From NCBI GenBank assembly GCA_021151615.1, contig JAGKXA010000274.1, positions 1 to 8,538 of the forward strand: a stretch of DNA of 8,538 nucleotides, in the 5' to 3' direction. Positions 1-5,382 of this stretch are shown in pieces. Below the pieces are notes generated by a model. The model was not told the origin of the DNA. It made no database searches and saw only the letters and a list, made by a program, of their open reading frames with translations. A program made the position numbers and the translations under genes. This DNA comes from Cellvibrionaceae bacterium. Lineage in GTDB: Bacteria; Pseudomonadota; Gammaproteobacteria; Pseudomonadales; Cellvibrionaceae. Position 1 is the stretch's first letter. Every line of letters begins with the position of its first letter.

Positions 1-340
1 AGTTCACCGTTTCGAAGACTGGGGCCGTCGTCAATTGGCCTACTCAATCAACAAAGTGCACAAGGCTCACTATGTTCTGTTGAACGTAGAGTGTTCTGAC
101 GCTGTGTTGGAAGAGTTGACTACCAACTTCCGTTACAACGATGCCATCCTGCGTAGCCTGGTTCTGCGTGAAGATGCTGCTATCACCGAAGAATCTTTCA
201 TCCTCAAAGCCGAGAAAGAAGGCCGTGAGCGTAAGGCACGTCCACCACGCGCTGAACGTCGTGATGATGCTGATGCAGAAGACCTGTCTGATGAAGACGG
301 TGTTGATGCTGAAGACTTTGAAGAAGAGCAGGGGGTATAA
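1..340 (+). CDS. rpsF: 30S ribosomal protein S6, 5'-truncated by the window edge
   Basis: S6 is a primary component of the small-subunit platform, where it binds 16S rRNA together with S18. The frame is open from base 2 to the TAA at 338-340, giving 112 visible residues; the N-terminal part lies outside the window. The visible start, with EDWGRRQLAY followed by INKVHKAHYVL, is the S6 strand and loop region. TTG at 35 is an internal Leu codon, not a start. The last ~27 residues are a strongly acidic Asp/Glu tail ending EEEQGV, comparable to the E. coli S6 tail, which in that species is extended with glutamates by RimK; whether that happens here is inference. rpsR begins 2 nt downstream, so the two are surely co-transcribed and probably translationally coupled. 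The enteric priB gene, normally between rpsF and rpsR, is missing. Confidence 0.97.
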   Translation, partial: VHRFEDWGRRQLAYSINKVHKAHYVLLNVECSDAVLEELTTNFRYNDAILRSLVLREDAAITEESFILKAEKEGRERKARPPRAERRDDADAEDLSDEDGVDAEDFEEEQGV

Positions 341-342
341 CC

Positions 343-570
343 ATGGCACGTTTTTTCCGTCGTCGTAAGTTCTGCCGTTTTACCGCTGAAGGCACCAAGC
401 GCATCGATTACAAAGATGTTGAAACCCTGAAAGCCTACATCACCGAAACTGGCAAAATCGTTCCAAGCCGTATCACTGGCACCAAAGCAAAATACCAACG
501 TCAGTTGGCATCTGCTATCAAACGTGCTCGTTACCTGGCTTTGATTCCATACACTGACAGCCACGAGTAA
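343..570 (+). CDS. rpsR: 30S ribosomal protein S18
   Basis: S18 forms a heterodimer with S6 on the platform of the 30S subunit. The 75-residue product has the same length as the E. coli protein. It shows the basic N-terminus MARFFRRRKFCRF, the central IDYKDVETLKAYI segment, and the conserved stretch KIVPSRITGTKAKYQRQLA (about residues 38-56) followed by IKRARYLALIPY. The ATG at 343 is preceded by a GGGGG run at 331-335 lying inside the end of rpsF, so ribosome binding uses the rpsF tail and the two genes are coupled. It sits between rpsF (2 nt gap) and rplI (12 nt gap) in the standard ribosomal order. Confidence 0.99.
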   Translation: MARFFRRRKFCRFTAEGTKRIDYKDVETLKAYITETGKIVPSRITGTKAKYQRQLASAIKRARYLALIPYTDSHE

Positions 571-582
571 GGGGTAATAGAG

Positions 583-1029
583 ATGGAAGTTATTCTGCTC
601 GATAAAGTAGGTAAATTAGGCGCGATTGGTGACAAGGTTACCGTTAAGTCTGGTTACGGCCGTAACTACCTGTTGCCTCAAGGCAAAGCTGTTGCTGCTA
701 CTGCTAAAAACATCGCTGACTTCGAAGCGCGTCGCGCTGAGTTGGAAGCGGCTGCTGCTGCCAAAATTGCTGACGCAACTGCACGTGCTGAGAAGCTGGC
801 TGCACTGAACGTGACTATCGCTGCCAATGCTGGCGACGAAGGCCGTCTGTTCGGTTCTATCGGTACTCGCGACATCGCTGACGCTATTACTGCGGCTGGC
901 GTTGCTGTTGCCAAGTCTGAAGTTCGCTTGCCACAAGGCGTGATCCGTGAAATCGGTCAATACGAGATCGATGTTCAGTTGCACGCTGAAGTGATCCAGG
1001 CAGTTAAATTGGCAGTTGTAGCTGAGTAA
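583..1029 (+). CDS. rplI: 50S ribosomal protein L9
   Basis: L9 binds 23S rRNA through its N-terminal domain and projects from the L1 side of the large subunit, where it helps maintain reading frame. The product is 148 residues, one short of E. coli L9. The N-terminal domain (about 1-40) contains the L9 signature GYGRNYLLPQGKAVAAT at residues 24-40. Residues ~41-75 form the Ala/Glu/Lys-rich connecting helix, and the rest is the C-terminal rRNA-binding domain, including GRLFGSIGTRDI. The start ATG at 583 follows a purine-rich AAGGGG box that overlaps the rpsR stop. It is the last gene of the ribosomal cluster; a palindromic repeat begins 5 nt after its stop and a terminator follows about 120 nt downstream. 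Confidence 0.99.
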   Translation: MEVILLDKVGKLGAIGDKVTVKSGYGRNYLLPQGKAVAATAKNIADFEARRAELEAAAAAKIADATARAEKLAALNVTIAANAGDEGRLFGSIGTRDIADAITAAGVAVAKSEVRLPQGVIREIGQYEIDVQLHAEVIQAVKLAVVAE

Positions 1030-1034
1030 TTTTT

Positions 1035-1131
1035 AAATCCCCCTCTGTCCCCCTTTTTCAAAGGGGGAAGTCACTACCTTCGATAATGGATGTGGCTCCT
1101 CCCTTTGCTAAAGGGAGGTTGGGAGGGATTT
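1035..1131. repeat. 97-bp nested palindromic repeat, MITE-like
   Basis: The ends are imperfect inverted repeats: about 22 nt starting AAATCCC at 1035 match the reverse complement of the 22 nt ending GGGATTT at 1131 at 16 of 22 positions. Each half contains its own hairpin: CCCCCTTT (1049-1056) with AAAGGGGG (1060-1067) around a 3-nt loop, and CCTCCCTTT (1098-1106) with AAAGGGAGG (1110-1118), perfect over 9 bp with loop GCT. There is no coding capacity and no clear target-site duplication. From general knowledge, similar C-tract/G-tract palindromes recur in many proteobacterial genomes as small non-autonomous repeats; identity with any named family is not established. It lies between rplI and the terminator, so it is transcribed in the 3' end of the ribosomal mRNA. 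Confidence 0.75.
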
Positions 1132-1147
1132 GATTTACTCGCAAAAT

Positions 1148-1195
1148 CGGGCACTATCGACAACCCTTCGGGTTTTAGATGTGCCCGTTTTTTTT
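1148..1195 (+). terminator. Rho-independent terminator after rplI
   Basis: Outer stem CGGGCAC (1148-1154) pairs with GTGCCCG (1181-1187), directly followed by eight T residues (1188-1195). Inside is a second stem, AACCC (1162-1166) with GGGTT (1170-1174) around a TTC loop. It closes the rpsF-rpsR-rplI transcript and separates it from dnaB, which starts only 33 nt after the T-run. Confidence 0.9.
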
Positions 1196-1228
1196 GCCTT
1201 TCGATTTGATAAATAAGTACCCGAATTT

Positions 1229-2632
1229 ATGTCCAATACTGCCTACGAAACCTCCAGCTTTGAAAGTCGCCTGGCCGATGAATTGTCCAGATCGGCGTTG
1301 CCGCATTCGGTAGAGGCGGAGCAATCGGTATTGGGTGGCCTGATGCTGGAAAATGGTCGCCTGGATGCAGTATTGGAAGTGGTCACGGAAAACGATTTTT
1401 TCCGCGAAGATCACCGCATTATTTTCCGCATGATGCTGAACTTGCAGGAAGCCAGTCAGCCGCTCGATGTTATTACCCTGTCCGAAGAGCTGCATAAACA
1501 CGACGAGCTGGAGCGTGTTGGCGGCTTGGGTTACCTGGTCGAAATGGCCAATAACACCCCGAGTGCGGCCAACATTGCGGCTTACGCCAAAATCGTGCGC
1601 GAGCGTTCGACTCTGCGCCAGCTGATTGCAGCAGCGCAAGACATCAGCAAATCCAGTATGAATCCGGCGGGATTGGACTCGGATGATCTGCTGCAGCTCG
1701 CTGAAAAGCGCGTGGCGGAAATCGCTGAGGATCGCCCAAAAGAGGGTGGTTTGGTCGGCGTTAATGAGCTGCTCAAGGAAACGGTCAAGCGTATTGATGA
1801 GTTGTTCCGTTCCGGCAGTGATATTACTGGTGTTCCGTCCGGTATTAATGATCTTGACCAGCGCACCTCGGGTTGGCAACCGGGCGAATTGATTATCCTT
1901 GCTGCGCGTCCCTCTATGGGTAAAACCGCTTTGGCTCTCAATTTTGTTGAGGGTGCTTTGTTTAACCAGCCCAAGCCGGTGGTGATCTTCAGTATGGAGA
2001 TGCCATCCTCCGCACTGATCATGCGGATGATGTCATCGATTGGACGTATCGATCAGGGCAAGATGCGTAACGGCAAGCTCACCGAAGAGGATTGGCCAAA
2101 GCTCTCATCGGCCGTCGCAAAATTGAAAGACAAGCTGCTGTTTATCGACGATACCGGCGGTTTGAACCCACAGGAAATGCGCGCGCGTATTCGCCGAATC
2201 GCCCGCGAACATGGCAACCCCGGCATGATCATGGTCGACTACTTACAGTTAATGACGGTTGCTGGTGGAGGCGAAGGTCGCACCCAGGAAATCTCGGAAA
2301 TCTCCCGCTCGCTCAAAGGGATGGCAAAAGAATTTGAATGCCCGATGATCGCGCTCTCCCAGTTAAACCGCGGCGTTGAGCAGCGCCCCAACAAACGCCC
2401 GATGAACTCGGACTTGCGTGAGTCGGGCGCTATCGAACAGGACGCGGACGTGATCCTGTTTATCTACCGCGACGAGTACTACCACGAAGACAGCCCTGAC
2501 AAAGGGATTGCCGAGCTGATTATTGGCAAGCAACGTAACGGTGAAATTGGTACTTGCCGCGCCGCGTTTGTCGGTAAATACACCCGCTTTGATAACTTGG
2601 CGCCTGAGTATTTCCAACAGGATCAGTACTAA
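1229..2632 (+). CDS. dnaB: Replicative DNA helicase DnaB
   Basis: DnaB is the hexameric 5'-3' helicase that unwinds DNA at the replication fork and recruits DnaG primase. The product is 467 residues, against 471 in E. coli. The N-terminal domain begins with PHSVEAEQSVLGGLML (residues 25-40), followed by the linker helix and the RecA-like domain from about 196. Visible motifs are Walker A ARPSMGKT (226-233, Lys232), the FSMEM segment with Glu257, Walker B MIMVDYLQL (333-341, Asp337), LSQLNRGVEQR (376-386), RESGAIEQDAD (397-407) and KQRNG (434-438) with the likely arginine finger Arg436. No intein interrupts it. The ATG at 1229 is chosen because it gives a family-typical N-terminal extension and the next Met is past the conserved block, but no good Shine-Dalgarno precedes it. 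It follows the rplI terminator closely. The gene after it is a toxin-antitoxin pair; alr, a common neighbour in other gammaproteobacteria, is not in the window. Confidence 0.98.
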   Translation: MSNTAYETSSFESRLADELSRSALPHSVEAEQSVLGGLMLENGRLDAVLEVVTENDFFREDHRIIFRMMLNLQEASQPLDVITLSEELHKHDELERVGGLGYLVEMANNTPSAANIAAYAKIVRERSTLRQLIAAAQDISKSSMNPAGLDSDDLLQLAEKRVAEIAEDRPKEGGLVGVNELLKETVKRIDELFRSGSDITGVPSGINDLDQRTSGWQPGELIILAARPSMGKTALALNFVEGALFNQPKPVVIFSMEMPSSALIMRMMSSIGRIDQGKMRNGKLTEEDWPKLSSAVAKLKDKLLFIDDTGGLNPQEMRARIRRIAREHGNPGMIMVDYLQLMTVAGGGEGRTQEISEISRSLKGMAKEFECPMIALSQLNRGVEQRPNKRPMNSDLRESGAIEQDADVILFIYRDEYYHEDSPDKGIAELIIGKQRNGEIGTCRAAFVGKYTRFDNLAPEYFQQDQY

Positions 2633-2641
2633 TCAGGTTGC

Positions 2642-2670
2642 TTGTATATTGATCATCGCCACTATATTCT
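2642..2670 (+). promoter_or_regulatory. Candidate promoter of the vapBC-MOSC unit
   Basis: TTGTAT (2642-2647) and TATTCT (2665-2670) are separated by 17 bp and match the sigma-70 hexamers partly (4 of 6 at -10). The AT-rich stretch between dnaB and the antitoxin has no terminator, so read-through from dnaB is also possible. TGATCA (2650-2655) is a short palindrome inside the spacer that could be an autoregulatory site. This is inference from motif likeness only. Confidence 0.3.
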
Positions 2671-2703
2671 TACTTTAATTCTATCGATCTATGCGGAGTA
2701 AGA

Positions 2704-2913
2704 ATGGCGACTGCAACTTTATCCAGCAAATACCAGATCTCAATTCCCCTGAGTGTGCGTGAAGAGCAGCATTGGCAGAGCGGTCAGGAGTTTGTGTTTA
2801 TCCCCAAAGGCAAAGGCGTATTGATTATGCCGGTACCGGAGTTGTCTGAACTTGCCGGCATTGCCAAGGGGGCAAAGTCTGAAAACTACCGTGATCGTGA
2901 GGATCGTTATTAA
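2704..2913 (+). CDS. AbrB/SpoVT-fold antitoxin, VapB-type
   Basis: The 69-residue protein is the predicted antitoxin of the adjacent PIN toxin: it should bind VapC and repress the operon. Residues ~5-45, starting LSSKYQISIPLSVRE, match the swapped-hairpin AbrB/MazE/SpoVT DNA-binding fold, in which a short Ser/Lys-rich strand leads to an IP-[LK] turn and a GKGVLIMP-like strand pair. The C-terminal tail, ending YRDREDRY, is charged and resembles the toxin-binding tails of AbrB-type VapB proteins. A good Shine-Dalgarno, GGAG at 2695-2698, lies 5 nt before the ATG. Its stop codon shares one base with the toxin start (TAATG at 2911-2915), the usual coupling of antitoxin and toxin. Family assignment is firm; activity is untested. 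Confidence 0.88.
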   Translation: MATATLSSKYQISIPLSVREEQHWQSGQEFVFIPKGKGVLIMPVPELSELAGIAKGAKSENYRDREDRY

Positions 2914-3290
2914 TGTTGGTCGTTGTGGATACTTCGGCCTGGATTGAATGGTTAATTGATGGTGATTTACGCCAAGTGCTGGTGGGAATGTTTCCGGCAC
3001 AGGAACAGTGTCTGGTGCCAACCATTGTTCAGTTGGAGCTAAGTAAATGGCTGATGCGCGAGTGCGATGAAAATATTGCTGATACGGTTATCGCCTATAC
3101 GCAAAAATGTCAGGTATTGACCCTGGATACAGATACGGCGTTACATGCTGCCGAAATGCACCGTCAGCATAAACTGGCAACGGCCGATGCAATTGTTTAT
3201 GCCAGCGCCCAGCGTGCTGGAGCGAGGTTACTTACTTGCGATGCCCATTTTAAATCCCTGGCCGGCGTGGATTATCTCGCCAAACCTTAA
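2913..3290 (+). CDS. PIN-domain ribonuclease toxin, VapC-type
   Basis: The predicted toxin is a Mg2+-dependent endoribonuclease of the PIN fold; characterised VapC toxins cut tRNA or rRNA, but the target here is unknown. The 125-residue length is typical. The four acidic active-site positions are present: Asp6 in VVVDTSAWIEW, Glu42 in QLELSKW, Asp92 in ATADAIVYA, and Asp110 in LTCDAHF. All key residues look intact, so it is likely functional and kept in check by the upstream antitoxin. A GAGGA box at 2899-2903 lies 9 nt before the start, inside the antitoxin gene, and the start overlaps the antitoxin stop by 1 nt. The MOSC-domain gene follows after 9 nt and may be co-transcribed. Confidence 0.92.
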   Translation: MLVVVDTSAWIEWLIDGDLRQVLVGMFPAQEQCLVPTIVQLELSKWLMRECDENIADTVIAYTQKCQVLTLDTDTALHAAEMHRQHKLATADAIVYASAQRAGARLLTCDAHFKSLAGVDYLAKP

Positions 3291-3299
3291 GAGTCCCCA

Positions 3300-3809
3300 A
3301 TGAACAGCCAAGCCCGCTTACTCGATAAACTCTGCGCCAATATCGCCCCGGGAAAACTGGAGTGGATTGGTTTGCGCAGTGAGCGGCGCGGTGAAGTCAT
3401 CGTGGTTGAACAGGCGGAAGCTGTTGTTGATCTAGGGCTGATGGGCGATCACCGGATGAAAAAAACACCTGGCTCTGCACGTCAGGTAACGCTGATCAGC
3501 GCAGAATATATTGAAGCCATTTGTCGCCACACCGGCCACTCCTCGATAGATCCCCGCTTGCTGCGCCGCAACCTGGTGATTTCTGGTATGAACATGAATT
3601 TGTTGCGCTATCAGAAGTTGCAGATTGGCGAGGTGATCATTGAAACCAATGCACTTTGCCATCCCTGTTCGCGTATGGATGAGGCCCTGGGCGCGGGCGG
3701 CACCACTGCTATGTTTGGTTACGGTGGTTTGTGCGCGAAAGTGATTCAGGGTGGGGTTATGCGTGTGGGCGATGCGGTGGTTCGGCTCGCGCTTCAAGAT
3801 GCTCAGTGA
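3300..3809 (+). CDS. MOSC-domain protein
   Basis: MOSC domains are sulfur- or molybdenum-cofactor-associated folds found alone or at the C-terminus of Moco sulfurases; small stand-alone members are mostly uncharacterised. The 169-residue protein is almost entirely the domain: GLMGDHR (residues 46-52), the strand RQVTLISAEYIEAI (61-74), RRNLVISGMNMN (89-100), QIGEVIIET (108-116), the cysteine motif CHPCSRMDEALG (120-131, Cys120 and Cys123), and a Gly-rich end with VMRVGDAVV. Cys120 is the likely conserved MOSC cysteine. No signal peptide or membrane segment is visible. The gene begins 9 nt after vapC with an AAGAG box at 3289-3293, which suggests one transcription unit. Its 3' end overlaps the convergent YoeB-type gene by 7 nt, and no terminator separates them. 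Substrate and function cannot be named from sequence. Confidence 0.85.
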   Translation: MNSQARLLDKLCANIAPGKLEWIGLRSERRGEVIVVEQAEAVVDLGLMGDHRMKKTPGSARQVTLISAEYIEAICRHTGHSSIDPRLLRRNLVISGMNMNLLRYQKLQIGEVIIETNALCHPCSRMDEALGAGGTTAMFGYGGLCAKVIQGGVMRVGDAVVRLALQDAQ

Positions 3810-4060
3810 TAGCGGCACGCAATCACCGTTAGATAATCATCATCGACGGCGTACACCAAACGATGGGTGTCATCAATCCGGCGCGACCAAAAACCGGACA
3901 AGCTTTCTTTCAATGGCTCGGGTTTACCAATCCCTTCAAATGGAGCGCGCTGGGTTTCTTTGATCAGTTGATTGATACGTTTCAGGGTTTTGCGATCCTG
4001 TCCTTGCCAGTAGAGATAATCACTCCAGGCTGCTTCTGTCCATGCGAGCTGTCTAGTCAT
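3803..4060 (-). CDS. yoeB: YoeB/Txe-family endoribonuclease toxin, lacking the terminal Tyr
   Basis: YoeB toxins enter the ribosomal A site and cleave mRNA; YefM neutralises them. The 85-residue product follows E. coli YoeB closely from DYLYW (residues 14-18) through PFEGIGKPEPLK (40-51), SGFWSRRI (55-62) and HRLVYAV (66-72) to ACRYH at the end. Equivalents of the catalytic residues are Glu48, Arg67 and His85 (E. coli Glu46, Arg65, His83). E. coli YoeB ends RYHY; here the codon after His85 is TGA (3805-3803), so the last Tyr, reported as part of the E. coli active site, is missing. The start overlaps the antitoxin gene by 8 nt, the usual coupling. The 3' end overlaps the MOSC gene on the other strand. 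It may be attenuated, or active with a His terminus. Confidence 0.92.
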   Translation of the reverse strand: MTRQLAWTEAAWSDYLYWQGQDRKTLKRINQLIKETQRAPFEGIGKPEPLKESLSGFWSRRIDDTHRLVYAVDDDYLTVIACRYH

Positions 4061-4307
4061 CCGTTAAATCTCTAACCCTTGTTTTCCCTGCGCGATACTG
4101 TTCAATTGATGTGGCCAGATGCGCAGCATTTTCCGGTGAGCGCAACAGGTGTACGGTTTCCATCAGGCTATTGTAATAATCAAGCGACATGACTACCGCA
4201 TCGCCCGCGTCACGGCGGGTGATGATGGTGCAGTCGGCGTCGTTGGTGACTTTATCCAGCACGCTTTTCAAGTTGTTTCTAGCTTCGCTAAAGGTGGTTA
4301 CATTCAT
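4053..4307 (-). CDS. yefM: YefM/Phd-family antitoxin
   Basis: The 84-residue protein is the predicted partner and transcriptional repressor for the YoeB-type toxin. The N-terminal Phd/YefM dimerisation and DNA-binding part contains FSEARNNLKSVLDKV (residues 6-20), ITRRD (29-33) and VVMSLDYYNSLMET (38-51). This is followed by HLLRSPENAAHLATSIEQY (53-71), closely like YefM, and an acidic C-terminal tail ending DLTDD that would wrap the toxin. The start codon at 4307-4305 has only a weak AGG-containing ribosome-binding region about 10 nt upstream. Transcription likely begins just upstream, from a promoter set among TGTACA-like operator motifs, and runs away from panC. Confidence 0.92.
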   Translation of the reverse strand: MNVTTFSEARNNLKSVLDKVTNDADCTIITRRDAGDAVVMSLDYYNSLMETVHLLRSPENAAHLATSIEQYRAGKTRVRDLTDD

Positions 4308-4331
4308 AGTACTTGCCTGTTGTCTTGCTTG

Positions 4332-4378
4332 TTGTACAAGTCTACGGTGTGGTTTTTAGTTGTGCAATAAATTGTACG
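4332..4378. promoter_or_regulatory. YefM operator-like TGTACA motif array
   Basis: TTGTACAA (4332-4339) is a perfect palindrome holding the TGTACA core known from the E. coli yefM-yoeB operator. TTGTGCAA (4360-4367) and TTGTACG (4372-4378) are one-mismatch versions of the core. Their centres are 12 bp apart, the same centre-to-centre spacing I recall for the long and short E. coli repeats. A further copy, TGTACT, is at 4416-4421. The motifs are seen directly; binding by YefM is inference from the known system. Confidence 0.6.
4339..4367 (-). promoter_or_regulatory. Candidate yefM-yoeB promoter
   Basis: On the minus strand, TTGCAC (4367-4362) and TAGACT (4344-4339) are spaced by exactly 17 bp. 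They match the sigma-70 consensus in 3 and 4 of 6 positions. The -35 element lies inside TTGTGCAA and the -10 abuts TTGTACAA, both operator-like, which is the arrangement expected of a self-repressed toxin-antitoxin operon. Confidence 0.45.
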
Positions 4379-4415
4379 TGTTGTTTTTTCGGTTGGTTGT
4401 TTTTTGTGCGCAAAA

Positions 4416-4444
4416 TGTACTTCTCCATCCTGACCGTGTATTAT
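4416..4444 (+). promoter_or_regulatory. Candidate panC promoter
   Basis: TATTAT (4439-4444) matches the sigma-70 -10 box at 5 of 6 positions. TGTACT (4416-4421) lies 17 bp upstream in the -35 position but matches it poorly, and it is itself a one-mismatch copy of the YefM core. Transcription would start about 40 nt before the panC start codon. No other strong -10 was seen in this gap. Confidence 0.35.
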
Positions 4445-4492
4445 CGCGCGCCCAAGCCCAGGTCGGCTCCTGGCGTAGTTTGAGGCGTAGAT

Positions 4493-5347
4493 ATGCAGGT
4501 TTTCCATCACATCAGTTCCTTGCGGGAGGCGTTGGCTGCAGAGCGTCGTGCCGGCAAGCGTATCGGTTTTGTGCCCACTATGGGTAACCTTCACAGTGCT
4601 CACCTTGAACTGGTGAAAATCGCCCAAAAGAATTGCGATGTCGTTGTTACCAGCATTTTTGTTAATCCGCTCCAATTTGGTTTAAACGAGGATTGGGATA
4701 AGTACCCGCGCACCCTGGCGGCAGATACAGTCAAGCTGGAATCAGTGAATTGCGATTACCTGTTTTGCCCGGATGAGAAAGAGATTTACCCCAATGGTAT
4801 GGCTGAGCAGACTCGCGTGATTGTGCCAACCATGACTGATGTGCTTTGTGGTGCGAGTCGCCCCGGCCACTTTGAGGGCGTGACAACCGTAGTCACCAAG
4901 CTGTTTAATATTGTGCAGCCGGATGAAGCAGTATTCGGAATCAAGGATTACCAGCAGCTCGCGGTTATTCGCCGAATGGTCGAAGACTTGTGTATTCCGA
5001 TTAAGATCACAGCGGGCGAGATCTTCCGTGAGTCAGATGGTCTTGCAATGAGTTCGCGCAATGGCTTTATTACGGCGGATGAGCGCCCTCGTGTGGCGGT
5101 GCTTAATCGCACTTTGAATGGAATCAAACAAGATATAGAGCAGGGGCGCCGTGATTTTAGTGTGTTGATGGATGAGGCCCGAGCCCTGATAGAGATAGCG
5201 GGTTTCCGGGTGGACTACATCAGCATTTGCAACAGTCGCACATTGGAAATGGCGGCACACGATGATCGGGAGATTACGATACTCGGCGCCATGTATACCC
5301 AGGGCGCTCGTTTAATAGACAATGTTTCTCTGGTGCTTGGTCGCTAA
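4493..5347 (+). CDS. panC: Pantothenate synthetase (pantoate-beta-alanine ligase)
   Basis: PanC joins pantoate and beta-alanine using ATP, through a pantoyl-adenylate, to make pantothenate in the cytoplasm. The 284-residue length is typical. Motifs in order: VPTMGNL (27-33), SIFVNPLQF (54-62), YPRTL (71-75), EIYPNG (97-102), GASRPGHFEGV (120-130), KLFNIVQPD (136-144), FGIKDYQQL (148-156), SSRNGF (187-192) and ARLIDN (272-277). Two positions differ from the usual pattern: the nucleotidyltransferase motif HxGH reads HSAH (34-37), and FGEKD reads FGIKD. All other active-site blocks are intact, so I expect an active enzyme. The ATG at 4493 has a GAGG box (4482-4485) 7 nt upstream. It ends in tandem TAA stops; panD follows after 35 nt and supplies its substrate beta-alanine. 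panB, often directly upstream, is absent here. Confidence 0.97.
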   Translation: MQVFHHISSLREALAAERRAGKRIGFVPTMGNLHSAHLELVKIAQKNCDVVVTSIFVNPLQFGLNEDWDKYPRTLAADTVKLESVNCDYLFCPDEKEIYPNGMAEQTRVIVPTMTDVLCGASRPGHFEGVTTVVTKLFNIVQPDEAVFGIKDYQQLAVIRRMVEDLCIPIKITAGEIFRESDGLAMSSRNGFITADERPRVAVLNRTLNGIKQDIEQGRRDFSVLMDEARALIEIAGFRVDYISICNSRTLEMAAHDDREITILGAMYTQGARLIDNVSLVLGR

Positions 5348-5382
5348 TAACCCACCGTATCAGAATCTCCCTGGAGGATTTT

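Noticed and set aside
35..340. TTG at 35 as the start of a separate 101-residue gene
   Set aside because: The frame stays open to the window edge and the upstream codons continue the S6 sequence, so TTG is an internal Leu codon.
1175..1879. A 234-codon open frame on the minus strand within dnaB
   Set aside because: It is antisense to the well-supported dnaB gene, runs into the terminator, lacks a ribosome-binding site and resembles no family.
1229..2632. An intein in DnaB
   Set aside because: The Walker A region and the later motifs are continuous and the length is the normal one.
3794..3805. Read-through or recoding of the yoeB TGA to restore a longer C-terminus
   Set aside because: The codons after TGA encode Ala-Ser and then a second TGA, so read-through would not recreate the family's Tyr ending, and no recoding element is visible.
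4360..4587. A 75-codon frame upstream of and overlapping panC, considered as a panB remnant
   Set aside because: The translation shows no PanB motif, and the second half is panC read out of frame.
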